In this document: in pieces, positions 49,145 to 58,005 of the stretch
Numbering within the stretch: the first letter of the stretch is position 1
Layout of the letters: every line of letters starts with the position of its first letter
NCBI RefSeq assembly: GCF_003014695.1
Contig: NZ_PYAS01000005.1
Coordinates: 1 to 64,000, forward strand
Source of the DNA: Dyadobacter jiangsuensis
Lineage (GTDB): Bacteria > Bacteroidota > Bacteroidia > Cytophagales > Spirosomataceae
DNA length: 64,000 nucleotides
Direction: 5' to 3'
Notes under the pieces: model-generated
What the model saw: only the letters and a program-made list of their open reading frames with translations
Databases searched by the model: none
What the model was told of the DNA's origin: nothing
Translations under genes and position numbers: made by a program

Positions 49145-50467
49145 ATGTTTGAAAACTTACAGGACAAGCTTAATAACGCCTTTCGCACACTAAAAGGAAA
49201 GGATAGGATTTCAGATATAAATGTTGCCGCTACGACCAAAGAAGTACGTAAGGCATTGGTCGACGCCGATGTTAACTTCAAAGTAGCGAAAGAAATTACC
49301 GACCGCATCCGTGAAAAAGCCATCGACAGAAAAATCCTGATTTCTGTTGAGCCGGGACAGATGTTCGTCAAAATCGTGCAGGAAGAGCTGACCGAACTGA
49401 TGGGCGGCAATGCCGAGGGGATCAATATCAAAGGTGACCCGGCGGTAATCCTCATCGCAGGTTTGCAAGGTTCCGGTAAAACGACTTTCTCCGGAAAACT
49501 AGCTTCTTTGCTCAAAAAACAAGGTCGCCAGGTACTCCTAACAGCCTGCGACGTGTATCGCCCGGCGGCGATCGACCAGTTGAAAGTGCTCGGTGAGCAG
49601 ATCGGCGTGGAAGTCTATTCGGAGCCTGAGAACAAAAACGCCGTCAGCATCGCCCAGAATGCGGTGGCGCATGCGAAAAAGTCCGGCAAGAAGATCGTGA
49701 TCGTCGATACAGCGGGCCGTTTGGCGGTGGACGAGGTGATGATGAAGGAGGTGGAAGACATTAAAACTTCCGTAAAACCTTCCGAAATCCTCTTCGTGGT
49801 CGACTCCATGACCGGTCAGGATGCGGTGAATACGGCCAAGACATTTAATGAAAGACTCGATTTCGACGGTGTTGTTCTGACCAAGTTGGACGGCGATGCC
49901 CGCGGTGGTGCGGCGCTTTCGATCCGCCAGGTGGTGGAAAAACCGATCAAATACATCAGTACCGGGGAAAAAATGGAGGCACTCGATTCCTTCTACCCCG
50001 ATCGTATGGCAAGCCGGATCCTCGGCATGGGTGACGTGATCTCCCTCGTTGAACGTGCCCAACAAGCGTTCGATGAAGACGAGGCGAAACGCATTAATGC
50101 CAAAATGCGTCAGAATAAATTCGATTTTGACGACTTCCTCGGCCAGTTGCAGCAGATCAAGAAGATGGGTAACGTAAAAGACCTCATTGGAATGATTCCT
50201 GGAATGGGCTCGGCTATTAAAAACCTCGATATCGACAACGAATCATTCAAGCCAATCGAGGCGATCATCCAGTCGATGACCAAAAAGGAGCGTGAAAATC
50301 CGGATATCATCGACGGCAGCCGTAAAAAACGCATTGCCAATGGTAGCGGCACCACCATTCTGCAAGTCAACAACCTGATCAAACAGTTTGATGAAATGCG
50401 GAAAATGATGAAAAAAATGAATACCATGCAGGCGGCAGGTAAGCTGGGTAAAGCAATGCGCCGCTAA
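49145..50467 (+). CDS. ffh: Signal recognition particle protein Ffh (SRP54)
   Basis: Ffh is the GTPase that binds signal sequences with 4.5S RNA and delivers ribosomes to FtsY. The 440-residue protein has the N domain, G domain ('GLQGSGKTTFSGKLA' at about 107, 'DVYRPAAIDQL', 'DTAGRLAVD', 'LTKLDGDARGGAALS') and M domain ('MGDVISLVE', 'IPGMGS', a Met-rich C-terminus 'RKMMKKMNTMQ'). Everything appears complete. No 4.5S RNA gene was recognised nearby. Confidence 0.97.
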   Translation: MFENLQDKLNNAFRTLKGKDRISDINVAATTKEVRKALVDADVNFKVAKEITDRIREKAIDRKILISVEPGQMFVKIVQEELTELMGGNAEGINIKGDPAVILIAGLQGSGKTTFSGKLASLLKKQGRQVLLTACDVYRPAAIDQLKVLGEQIGVEVYSEPENKNAVSIAQNAVAHAKKSGKKIVIVDTAGRLAVDEVMMKEVEDIKTSVKPSEILFVVDSMTGQDAVNTAKTFNERLDFDGVVLTKLDGDARGGAALSIRQVVEKPIKYISTGEKMEALDSFYPDRMASRILGMGDVISLVERAQQAFDEDEAKRINAKMRQNKFDFDDFLGQLQQIKKMGNVKDLIGMIPGMGSAIKNLDIDNESFKPIEAIIQSMTKKERENPDIIDGSRKKRIANGSGTTILQVNNLIKQFDEMRKMMKKMNTMQAAGKLGKAMRR

Positions 50468-50480
50468 TAAACACTCCTCG

Positions 50481-50981
50481 ATGAAACGAGTTCTTCTTGT
50501 ACTGACGCTGATGCTGCTGGCAAGTTTGGGAAAACTGCGGGCACAGGCAACAGTGGGTTACTACCCTTGGAGCAGCCTGCTGACCGTCAGCACGAATGCC
50601 AAAAAGGCGATCTGGCTGGATACGCGCTTGCAAACCAACTCGCTTTTCAGCAGCCTGAGCATCGACCTGCTTCCGATGATCAACCTGAAAAGAGGCGAAG
50701 TGGCACAATGGTACATCGGCGGTGGCCTCAGGCTAAATCCCCTGTATCGCATTGCCGATGCCGACGCCGACCTGATTACCATCGACGGCTATTCGGTAAA
50801 TTTCGGCGTGCGCATTGCACCGCTTCCTATGAACCGCCGCATTATGCTTGCCCTGGAGCTGAATCCGTATGTAAAAGATAAGTTTGACAGCGGGGTGCTC
50901 AAAAGCCATTTCGGAATCGTGTATGCGTTTGGTAAAAAGAAAAAAGCCGACACAGCGCCGGAGCAACCGGTAAGCCCATAA
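50481..50981 (+). CDS. Exported small protein, possible outer-membrane beta-barrel
   Basis: A 166-residue protein with a signal peptide ('LLVLTLMLLASLGKLRAQA'). Alternating strands ('IWLDTRLQTNSLFSSLSIDL', 'WYIGGGLRLNP', 'VNFGVRIAPL', 'LALELNPYVK', 'SHFGIVYAFGKK') suggest an eight-strand barrel in the outer membrane. The tail after the last strand is Lys/Pro-rich. I do not recognise the family. It follows ffh by 13 nt and probably shares its transcript, without an obvious functional link. Confidence 0.65.
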   Translation: MKRVLLVLTLMLLASLGKLRAQATVGYYPWSSLLTVSTNAKKAIWLDTRLQTNSLFSSLSIDLLPMINLKRGEVAQWYIGGGLRLNPLYRIADADADLITIDGYSVNFGVRIAPLPMNRRIMLALELNPYVKDKFDSGVLKSHFGIVYAFGKKKKADTAPEQPVSP

Positions 50982-51026
50982 AAAAAGGAGAAGAAATTAT
51001 CATTTAATAATAATTTCTTAGTCTCA

Positions 51027-51075
51027 AAATCCCTCAAATTCGGCGAATTAGCCGTTAATTTGGGGGATTTTTTAT
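51027..51075 (+). terminator. Intrinsic terminator after the ffh transcript
   Basis: 14-bp stem (51027-51040 with 51057-51070, one G-U pair) followed by TTT. A separate perfect 10-bp hairpin (50991-51000 with 51010-51019) lies just before it. Confidence 0.75.
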
Positions 51076-51093
51076 TAAACAGTCATTCAATTT

Positions 51094-52338
51094 ATGAAAA
51101 CCCGTTTTTCCTTTCTGCTATGGCTAATGTTGGCCACCATCATTGCTCCCGAAGCCTTCTCCCAGGCTCCAAAAACTAAAAAGGTCGTCTTTGTGATCGT
51201 GGACGGCATTTCCAGCGACAGCAAGGAAAAAATCCCCACCCCGCACCTGGATGCCATCGCGAAGGTGGGCGGCTACACGCGCGCGTACGTAGGCGGGGGT
51301 AAGGGCACCTATTCGCAAACGCCGACCATCTCGGCCGTAGGCTATAACAGCCTCTTGACGGGCACTTGGGTGAACAAGCACAATGTTTGGGACAATGATA
51401 TTAAAGACCCGAACTACAATTACTGGACCCTTTTCCGATTCCTGGAAGAACAATATCCGCAGAAACGCAGTGCTATTTTCTCAACCTGGCTCGATAACCG
51501 CACAAAGTTGGTAGGCACTAACCTTCCGCAAACCAACAAGCTGCAAATCGATTATTCATTTGACGGCTTTGAGCTCGACACGGTGCACTTCAAACACGAT
51601 AAGCAAAGCGAGTACATTCACAAAATCGATGAAAAAGTAGTAGACGAAGCCGCGGCTTACATTCACGACAACGGACCGGATATGTCGTGGGTTTACCTCG
51701 AATACACCGACGATATGGGCCACAAGTTTGGTGATAGCGAGCAATTTCACAAGGCCATCCAGATGATGGACGACCAAATGGGGCGCATCTGGAAATCCGT
51801 CGGCTATCGCGAAAAGAATTTTAACGAGGACTGGCTGATGGTAGTCACCACCGACCACGGCCGCGATGCCAAAACAGGCAAAGGGCACGGCGGCCAGAGC
51901 GACCGCGAGCGCAGCACCTGGATCGTCACTAATGCAAAGGGATTGAACTCCAACTTCAAAGCCACACCGGGCGTGGTCGACATTTTCCCGACCGTTGCGA
52001 GGCATATGGAGATCAATATCCCCAAGGAACAGGCATTTGAAGTCGACGGCGTGCCATTCACCGGCAAACTCTCCGTAACAGCGCCGGATGTACACAAATC
52101 GGGCGCCAAAGTGAATATTACCTGGAAAGCGGTTGAGAAAGAAGGAAAGGTCAAAATCTGGCTCACTACCACGAATCAGTTCGAAAAAGGCGGTCGTGAC
52201 CTTTACTATCTGATGGACGAGGTGGAGGTTAGCAATGAAAAAGCCGAAATAGATATTTCGAAATATCCTTCCGGCTTTTTCAAGATCGTTCTCGAGGGGA
52301 AATACAACAGCGTGAACCGCTGGATTGTGGAAAAGTAG
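51094..52338 (+). CDS. Exported alkaline-phosphatase-superfamily enzyme (type I phosphodiesterase-like)
   Basis: A 414-residue exported protein (signal peptide ending 'PEAFSQA'). Metal-site blocks of the alkaline phosphatase/NPP superfamily: '[13 protein letters not shown]' (first Asp), '[15 protein letters not shown]' (nucleophile region; a Ser appears to take the Thr position), '[14 protein letters not shown]' (Asp/His), 'VVTTDHGRD' (Asp-His) and 'GKGHGGQSD' (last His). It probably hydrolyses phosphodiesters or phosphomonoesters in the periplasm. The C-terminal 90 residues form an extra beta domain. It ends one base before the convergent gene. Confidence 0.85.
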   Translation: MKTRFSFLLWLMLATIIAPEAFSQAPKTKKVVFVIVDGISSDSKEKIPTPHLDAIAKVGGYTRAYVGGGKGTYSQTPTISAVGYNSLLTGTWVNKHNVWDNDIKDPNYNYWTLFRFLEEQYPQKRSAIFSTWLDNRTKLVGTNLPQTNKLQIDYSFDGFELDTVHFKHDKQSEYIHKIDEKVVDEAAAYIHDNGPDMSWVYLEYTDDMGHKFGDSEQFHKAIQMMDDQMGRIWKSVGYREKNFNEDWLMVVTTDHGRDAKTGKGHGGQSDRERSTWIVTNAKGLNSNFKATPGVVDIFPTVARHMEINIPKEQAFEVDGVPFTGKLSVTAPDVHKSGAKVNITWKAVEKEGKVKIWLTTTNQFEKGGRDLYYLMDEVEVSNEKAEIDISKYPSGFFKIVLEGKYNSVNRWIVEK

Positions 52339-52339
52339 G

Positions 52340-53005
52340 TTAGTTACCGCCCCGTCCGGCCTTATAGGAATCGTATTCTTCCAGCAAACGGATCAAATCG
52401 TCCTCGCCGGCGAAATCCAGCTGTTGTTCTTTGATGACGTAATTCAGCTTGTTCCTTTCGTCAGTCAGAAGTTTCAGGAAACTGTTGCGGTTTTCAAGCT
52501 GGACCGGATTCATCTTGTCGTCCTTCAACAAATACAATTTTGCGCCAGCGTCCATTTCCCTTGTGGCGCTGGCTTTTTCTACTTTAATAGGATTGGTGTA
52601 TTTTTTCAAAAGCTTGGTGTTACCATCGTAAAGCACGCGGTAAAAGCTCTTTTCGGTGTTACTGCCCGTCGCCGGATAACCACTCCGGAAAGTATACAGC
52701 TCGACGCCGCTCGGTATGGTGAACTCCGTCACTCCGGATGAAACCCGGTACAAATTGGAACCTGCCTTGTACTCCACCTCGTCTTTCAGATAGTCGTATC
52801 TCAGCTGGACACCGTCATGAACACGGTCGTCGCTGGTCCTGACTGTACCCGAATACCAATCTTTTAACAGATAAGGGGACTTCTCCCCTGCCGCCAGCTG
52901 TGTTTCCTGATAAGGCGTTCCCGCCAGTCCCGTCGAATCCTGCGCGTGTACCTGAATGCCCATGATACAGAATGCCAGCGAGAAAATTCTTAGCAGATAT
53001 TTCAT
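52340..53005 (-). CDS. Exported protein of unknown function
   Basis: A 221-residue protein with a signal peptide ('IFSLAFCIMGIQVHAQ'). The body is beta-rich and charged, with 'PYLLKDWYSGTVRTSDDRVH', 'GVQLRYDYLKDEVEYKAG' and 'FYRVLYDGNTKLLKKY', resembling a family of Bacteroidota periplasmic proteins of unknown role. A Lys/Asp-rich helical C-terminus ('LLTDERNKLNYVIKEQQLDF') follows. It is transcribed divergently from nuoN and convergently with the phosphodiesterase gene. Confidence 0.65.
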   Translation of the reverse strand: MKYLLRIFSLAFCIMGIQVHAQDSTGLAGTPYQETQLAAGEKSPYLLKDWYSGTVRTSDDRVHDGVQLRYDYLKDEVEYKAGSNLYRVSSGVTEFTIPSGVELYTFRSGYPATGSNTEKSFYRVLYDGNTKLLKKYTNPIKVEKASATREMDAGAKLYLLKDDKMNPVQLENRNSFLKLLTDERNKLNYVIKEQQLDFAGEDDLIRLLEEYDSYKAGRGGN

Positions 53006-53057
53006 GATTTAAGTTGGTTAATTTGATAAGTTCGAGGTTTGGAAGCCGTTGTTTCCG

Positions 53058-53065
53058 TACTTTTG
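53058..53065 (+). promoter_or_regulatory. Promoter -7 element of nuoN
   Basis: TACTTTTG matches TAnnTTTG exactly; GTTG at 53038-53041 is a possible -33 (16-bp spacer, slightly short). It lies downstream of the TTG at 53049, so that codon cannot be the start. Confidence 0.5.
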
Positions 53066-53087
53066 CACAAAAATTGTACCTGCTCTC

Positions 53088-54545
53088 TTGGACATCAACG
53101 ATCAGCTCATACATGTACGCCAGAGCCTCGGCGGAATCATCCCTGAAATTTTTCTGGCTATATTCTTTTGTCTGTTCCTGCTCGCAGAACTCATTTTTAC
53201 CAAGCGCTTCGGCAAGGAAAAATCAACATCCTATTTGTTAAATGTAGCACTTGCGGGAAGTTTAATCGCCTTATTGCTAGTTATCGGTCAATGGAACGTG
53301 GAGCCTTCGTTCAGGTTTCAACCTTTGCTGTTTCTTGACAGGCAGGCAGTCTTCTTCAAAATCCTGATTACGCTCGCCTGGATCTTCACATTATTGCATG
53401 TCCGCATTCTAAAATACGATTTCCCGGCCGAATATCACGCACTATTGATCGCCGCTGTGATGGGTATGCATTTGCTGACAATGTCCACACACCTGCTGTC
53501 GATTTACCTCTCACTGGAACTGATTTCCATCAGCTCTTACCTGCTGGTGGCGTTATCGCCCTACAAAAAAGCAGCAGAAGGAGGCATTAAATACCTGCTT
53601 TTCGGGACCGCCAGTTCGGCCGTTATGCTTTACGGCATTTCGCTCATTTACGGCCTTACGGGCACGCTCGACATCACCAACGACGTCATGACCGTCGCTC
53701 TGAGCAACAACTCCGACCTCGTTGTAACGGTTACCATTGTACTGACGCTGGCCGGCCTGCTTTTCAAACTCTCGCTGGTGCCGTTTCACATTTGGACACC
53801 CGACGTTTACGAAGCCGCGCCTACTCCCCTTGTGTCATTCCTTTCCGTAGCGCCGAAAGCGGCCGTTATCCTCGTATTGATGCGTCTGGCTGGTATTTTA
53901 CCTGCCCAATATTTCCCGGTTTTAGGTGGAATTGCACTCATTAGCATGACCATCGGAAATGTGGCCGCCCTTTGGCAAAGCAATGCGCGTCGCTTGCTGG
54001 CCTATTCGTCTATTGCGCAGGCCGGTTATCTGTTGGTCGGTATCGCGGCATACAGCCGCTTTGGCTTCGAGGCTGCCGTATTTTACACCGCCGCCTATTT
54101 GGTTATCAATCTGGCTGCCTTCTTCCTCGTCGATCTGCTGCAACCCAGACAGGAAACAGAACTCAAAGACTACGAAGGTCTCGGTCGCAACTATGTCTGG
54201 ATTTCCGGCATTCTCACCGTAGTAATGGTCGCACTCGCTGGCCTTCCCCCAACCGGCGGCTTTACCTCCAAATTACTTGTTTTCTCCGCCCTGTGGGAAA
54301 GCTACCATGACCAGGAACTGACCTGGATGTTGTGGCTACTCGTCGGCGGCATTCTCAATGCAGCCATTTCTTTGGCCTACTACATGCGATTGCCTTACCT
54401 CCTGTTTTTCAAAACAGTAAGGCCCGAGGCGGTTAGCACAAACAATAGCGCTTCCGGCAAGCTGGTCGCCGGGTTATTCCTGATTGCATTACTAATGCTG
54501 TTTTTCAATCCAGAGTGGCTGACGCGGTGGATTTCAGCTTTTTGA
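53088..54545 (+). CDS. nuoN: NADH-quinone oxidoreductase subunit N
   Basis: NuoN is a proton-pumping membrane subunit of respiratory complex I. The start is set at the TTG 53088 (M-D-I-N-D-Q-L), because the promoter -7 lies just upstream. The 485-residue protein has about 14 membrane helices and the antiporter-like signature: 'LELISISSYLLVAL' (essential Glu), 'KAAEGGIKYLLFG' (Lys), 'LVPFHIWTPDVYEAAPTP' and 'AYSSIAQAGY'. No other nuo gene is in the window: it stands alone between a divergent and a convergent gene, unlike the usual nuoA-N operon. Confidence 0.93.
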   Translation: MDINDQLIHVRQSLGGIIPEIFLAIFFCLFLLAELIFTKRFGKEKSTSYLLNVALAGSLIALLLVIGQWNVEPSFRFQPLLFLDRQAVFFKILITLAWIFTLLHVRILKYDFPAEYHALLIAAVMGMHLLTMSTHLLSIYLSLELISISSYLLVALSPYKKAAEGGIKYLLFGTASSAVMLYGISLIYGLTGTLDITNDVMTVALSNNSDLVVTVTIVLTLAGLLFKLSLVPFHIWTPDVYEAAPTPLVSFLSVAPKAAVILVLMRLAGILPAQYFPVLGGIALISMTIGNVAALWQSNARRLLAYSSIAQAGYLLVGIAAYSRFGFEAAVFYTAAYLVINLAAFFLVDLLQPRQETELKDYEGLGRNYVWISGILTVVMVALAGLPPTGGFTSKLLVFSALWESYHDQELTWMLWLLVGGILNAAISLAYYMRLPYLLFFKTVRPEAVSTNNSASGKLVAGLFLIALLMLFFNPEWLTRWISAF

Positions 54546-54758
54546 GCTATTGACAACGCTGCTTTTCTTTTTAGGGAGCAAGTGTTTCGGAATAGGATTT
54601 CTTTCCAGAATCTCCATAATGAGCCTCTCTTTTTTCAGCACAAACGGATCATTGGATAAGTCAGGCAATGGTCGGCTCAGATATTCTGTCTGATCTTCAA
54701 GGAATTGATTTTCTTGATGTTTCATAAGCCATATATTTTTTGATACTTGAATACTCAT
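54534..54758 (-). CDS. Small protein paired with a DUF6934 gene
   Basis: A 74-residue hydrophilic protein, Lys-rich at the C-terminus ('IPKHLLPKKKSSVVNSSKS'). No family is recognised. It overlaps the upstream DUF6934 gene by 4 bp (ATGA) and nuoN's 3' end by 12 bp. A second in-frame ATG (54723-54725, MKHQENQF) could be the start. The two-gene layout with a small hydrophilic partner is like an accessory or toxin-antitoxin-type unit, but there is no direct evidence of toxicity. Confidence 0.55.
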   Translation of the reverse strand: MSIQVSKNIWLMKHQENQFLEDQTEYLSRPLPDLSNDPFVLKKERLIMEILERNPIPKHLLPKKKSSVVNSSKS

Positions 54759-55198
54759 TTATGAAACAGAAGGAAAGCATCATAATTAACTCCCTTCTTA
54801 AACGAGGTCCATTTGTTTTTACGAGAACCTCTTACCACGAAGCGAATACTGATTTCCTTCCAGTATTTTAAGATATTCATCTGATAAAGTCTCGTTCGCG
54901 CCGCTGTGCTTCCCGTAGCCAAAATAACTGACCCGGCATGATGGACCACAAATGATTGAACAGCAAATGCCACCGTACTTAATATTTTTAGCGTGTCCCC
55001 GTTGTTTGAAACAGCAGTATCATCAATAGTTTGTTTCTCGTGATCCCAATCACCAAATGATAGGCTGTAATAATTGCTGTCATTTGAAAGCGGGCGAAAA
55101 AGGATTACCTTCTTTTTCTTCCCGTAAGGGCCATCACTTATAAACTCGAACCGATGGCTGCTTTCATCAGCGATCAGATCATATCTTTCCTGATGCAT
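54755..55198 (-). CDS. DUF6934-family protein
   Basis: A 147-residue soluble protein. It has the Bacteroidota DUF6934 pattern: 'FEFISDGPYGKKKKVILFRPL', split at about 18-38, 'YYSLSFGDWD', 'IDDTAVSNNGDTLKILSTVA' (about 59-78), 'ILATGSTAARTRLYQMNIL' (about 91-109). The strictly kept 'GST.ARTRLYQ' hints at a phosphate- or nucleic-acid-binding site. The function is unknown; the gene is followed by a small overlapping partner. Confidence 0.7.
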   Translation of the reverse strand: MHQERYDLIADESSHRFEFISDGPYGKKKKVILFRPLSNDSNYYSLSFGDWDHEKQTIDDTAVSNNGDTLKILSTVAFAVQSFVVHHAGSVILATGSTAARTRLYQMNILKYWKEISIRFVVRGSRKNKWTSFKKGVNYDAFLLFHK

Positions 55199-55326
55199 AC
55201 AGCACGTGTGTAAGTCTGTGGCTAGTTCTGCTACCCAATTTAACGCTTAGTCCGCTTATCACGCGCCACAAATTAGCGCGGATGTACAAGCGGCTTCCCG
55301 CGAATTATCAACGAGCGATTTACCTG

Positions 55327-56187
55327 TCAATTCACCGCCTTCACCGTAAACCCCGACTTCCTCAACAAAGCAATAACGCCCTTCTCCCCACCTAAATGCG
55401 CCGCCCCAACGGCAAAAAACGTCGGCTTCGCGCTCGCGATCCTGCGTATACGAGGAATCCATTTCTGGTTACGGGCAAACAGCATTACCTCTTCATTCCC
55501 CTCCATTCCGAATTCGCTTTTCAGCGTCATTCCGTAGAGTTCGTTGATGTTTTGCGTCTTGTATAACGCCACCAGGCTTTTGAATTCCTTCCTGGCCGAA
55601 GGCAGGCTGTCGATCAGGTTAAGGAGCATCTTAGCCTGGTCTTTATAAGGGATCGTATCAAAAATCGCCATTTGTTCTTCCAGCGTTTCGATACCTATTA
55701 CTTCCGATTTCTGCTTGCCTGCCAATTCAACCAGTGCCATTTCATAAGATTGCGGCTGACAATCCAACACGGTGTTGAACAACGGGCCCATAAGTACGAA
55801 TGGCTTCGCCCGCTCGAACATCGCAAGGCCTACATGCACTGAGTCTTTAAAAAAACGGTCAAGCCGCTGGTACTCCTGCTCGGTAACGAGCTTTTTCAAC
55901 TCGTTACCGGCAGCCATATTCATCATTTTCATCATGCCGGCCATCATACCGGGGTCGTCCATATCCATTTCCAACGCCACCTGCTGCGTGCGAGCGAGTG
56001 TGCTTTTCAAGGAATCACTTAATGAAAAATCAGTCGGGCAAATGAGGTGGATCGTCCCAAACAAATACGAAGGTTTCGCCAACCCACGACCGCTGATTTC
56101 CCAGAGCAGCGAATTCTCCGTCGGCACCTGCGCCCGTGAGATAATGCTTGACAAACAAAAAACCAGCAACAACAAAAACCGATTCAT
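55327..56187 (-). CDS. TraB/GumN-family exported protein
   Basis: A 286-residue protein with a signal peptide ('LLLLVFCLSSIISRAQ'). The TraB/GumN (PF01963) blocks are clear: 'SYLFGTIHLICP' (GTxH motif, about 40-51), 'ALEMDMDD', 'IGIETLEEQM', and the terminal 'FFAVGAAHLGGEKGVIALLR' (GAxHLxG, about 258-277). Members are thought to be metal-dependent hydrolases related to TIKI proteases; the substrate is unknown. The Met-rich stretch 'DDPGMMAGMMKMMNMAAGNE' (about 77-96) is unusual. It follows the M28 peptidase gene on the same strand. Confidence 0.85.
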   Translation of the reverse strand: MNRFLLLLVFCLSSIISRAQVPTENSLLWEISGRGLAKPSYLFGTIHLICPTDFSLSDSLKSTLARTQQVALEMDMDDPGMMAGMMKMMNMAAGNELKKLVTEQEYQRLDRFFKDSVHVGLAMFERAKPFVLMGPLFNTVLDCQPQSYEMALVELAGKQKSEVIGIETLEEQMAIFDTIPYKDQAKMLLNLIDSLPSARKEFKSLVALYKTQNINELYGMTLKSEFGMEGNEEVMLFARNQKWIPRIRRIASAKPTFFAVGAAHLGGEKGVIALLRKSGFTVKAVN

Positions 56188-56212
56188 ATTTCAATCATTA
56201 GTTTAAAACAAC

Positions 56213-56262
56213 TCACTCTCCTCCTCCCTTTCCTCCTTCCTCCCCTTCCTCCTTTCTCCCAA
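56213..56262. repeat. Polypyrimidine (minus-strand GGAGG-rich) tract after the M28 stop
   Basis: About 50 bp of almost pure C/T (TCC, TTCC, CCC blocks) starting soon after the M28 stop codon as read on its mRNA, which would carry repeated GGAGG/GGGG runs. It parallels the shorter tract at 34069-34096. Confidence 0.75.
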
Positions 56263-56266
56263 AAAA

Positions 56267-57892
56267 CTACTCCTTATGACTATCCACCACAATACGCTCG
56301 TCGCGGTTAACCAAATCCCAAGCCGTGTAAAATACCAGTTTCACGATTTCCGATTGCTTGTCGAACAGGATTTTCTCTACGTCGTCACCCGGCCGGTGAT
56401 AATCCTCGTGAACGCCCGTAAAATAGAAGATTACCGGGACGCCCATTTTAGCAAAATTGTAATGGTCGGAGCGGTAATAGAAGCGATTCGGATCTTTGGG
56501 GTCGTTGAAAGTATAATCGAGCTTAAAGTTGACATACTTCTTGTTCGCCTCTTCGCTGATTTCATGCAGCTTCGATGATAGTTTGTCGGAGCCGATCAGG
56601 TAAACATATCTCGGATCATTCTTGTGCGCTTCATCCACGCGACCAATCATGTCGATGTTCAGGTCGGCAATGGTATTTTTGAGCGGCAGTAATGGGTTTT
56701 CGGAATAATACTCCGAGCCAAACAGACCTTTTTCTTCTCCGGTCACATTCAAAAACAGAATACTTCTTCTTGGCCCTTTACCTTCGGCTTTGGCCTTGCT
56801 GAATGCTTCCGCCAATTCCAGCAGCGACACCGTTCCCGAGCCATCGTCGTCGGCACCGTTATTGATCTCGCCATTTTCGGAAATACCGATATGGTCCAAA
56901 TGCGCGCTGATTACCAGCACCTCGTCTTTCTTATCAGTCCCTTCCATAAATGCCGCTACATTCTCGGTATCGATGGTTTCACTCACCCGGCCGACTTTCA
57001 ATGAAACTGTATTCGCGAAGTTTTCGGAAGCAGGTTTACCCGATTTATCGATCTCGGATCTCAATTTCATGAGTTTCGCAACCGAAGTTCCCAGCATTTC
57101 TGCCGCTCCTTTCGCCGAAAACACAAATGCAGCCGTCCCCGACGGGTTCTCCTGCACCGGCTTCAAGGTAGGCGCGCTGAACCTCCGGGCCATTACCGCG
57201 CGTTGACGAATCTCTTTATCCAGGTCTTCACCGGTTTTATCGGTGATGATGAATACATATTTAGCGCCTTTCTCCTTCGCCAGTTTCGCTTTCACCTGCC
57301 ATGAAACCGGGCCGCTCCATTTGCTTTTTTCCGAACTACCGCTGATCAGGTATTTACCCCCCGAAGTTTGGGGCTCGCCATCGAACAATATCACGGATTG
57401 CCCTTTTACATTGATCTTGGCATAATCACTATAACTACCGTCCTCGATGCCATAACCTACCGACACCAGGTCAGTGGTAACTTCCTCGAGAACATCCAGC
57501 AATCCATTCAAATAGAAGTCCTTATTGAATTCATATTTCTTGCCATGCGCCGAAACATATACTTCACCCCAGCTCCTTTTGTACAATTTGTACTTCTGCA
57601 AATAACTTTTAGAGCCGTCGGCATCGGCTGCAATCGGCTGCAACCCGTATTGTTTATAGTATTTTGACACGTATTCCGCCGCCTTCTTCTGGCCCGGCGA
57701 ACCGGTATCACGGCCTTCCAGACTATCGGAAGCAATAATGACGAGGTGCTTTTTGAGATCGGAGGGTGTAATGCTCGCCGCATATTTGGCTGCATCGTCT
57801 TGCGGCAGGCGCTCCTGCGGCAGGCGCTCCTGCGCTAATGCCAACGTGTTGATAGACAGGAATAATCCAGCCAATAGGTTCTTGTTCATCAT
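56267..57892 (-). CDS. Secreted M28-family zinc peptidase with PA-like insert
   Basis: A 541-residue exported aminopeptidase-like enzyme. Signal peptide, then a repeated 'ERLPQERLPQ' at the mature N-terminus from a 15-bp tandem repeat. Zinc ligands of M28: 'ISAHLDHIG' (His, Asp), 'NNGADDDGSGTVSLLEL' (Asp), 'VTGEEKGLFGSEYY' (catalytic Glu plus Glu), 'DMIGRVD' (Asp) and 'YRSDHYNFAKMGVP' (His). Residues about 130-260 form a protease-associated insert. It probably releases N-terminal amino acids from peptides in the periplasm or outside. It is upstream of the TraB/GumN gene, separated by the purine-rich tract. Confidence 0.92.
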   Translation of the reverse strand: MMNKNLLAGLFLSINTLALAQERLPQERLPQDDAAKYAASITPSDLKKHLVIIASDSLEGRDTGSPGQKKAAEYVSKYYKQYGLQPIAADADGSKSYLQKYKLYKRSWGEVYVSAHGKKYEFNKDFYLNGLLDVLEEVTTDLVSVGYGIEDGSYSDYAKINVKGQSVILFDGEPQTSGGKYLISGSSEKSKWSGPVSWQVKAKLAKEKGAKYVFIITDKTGEDLDKEIRQRAVMARRFSAPTLKPVQENPSGTAAFVFSAKGAAEMLGTSVAKLMKLRSEIDKSGKPASENFANTVSLKVGRVSETIDTENVAAFMEGTDKKDEVLVISAHLDHIGISENGEINNGADDDGSGTVSLLELAEAFSKAKAEGKGPRRSILFLNVTGEEKGLFGSEYYSENPLLPLKNTIADLNIDMIGRVDEAHKNDPRYVYLIGSDKLSSKLHEISEEANKKYVNFKLDYTFNDPKDPNRFYYRSDHYNFAKMGVPVIFYFTGVHEDYHRPGDDVEKILFDKQSEIVKLVFYTAWDLVNRDERIVVDSHKE

Positions 57893-57953
57893 GAGGTTTA
57901 ATGGTATTTCAATCCTTACAAATTAACGAAACGTGTGGGCGAATGCAAAACCG

Positions 57954-57981
57954 CTTGTTACCTCTATTATTAGTATCTTTG
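57954..57981 (+). promoter_or_regulatory. Promoter of the DUF4160-DUF2442 fusion gene
   Basis: CTTG (57954-57957), a 16-bp spacer and a perfect -7 TATCTTTG (57974-57981), 24 bp before the ATG. Confidence 0.5.
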
Positions 57982-58005
57982 ATTTAACAACCTACACACT
58001 ATATC

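Noticed and set aside
53049..53087. Extended N-terminus for nuoN starting at a TTG
   Set aside because: The start codon would lie upstream of the promoter -7 element; the TTG at 53088 is better placed.
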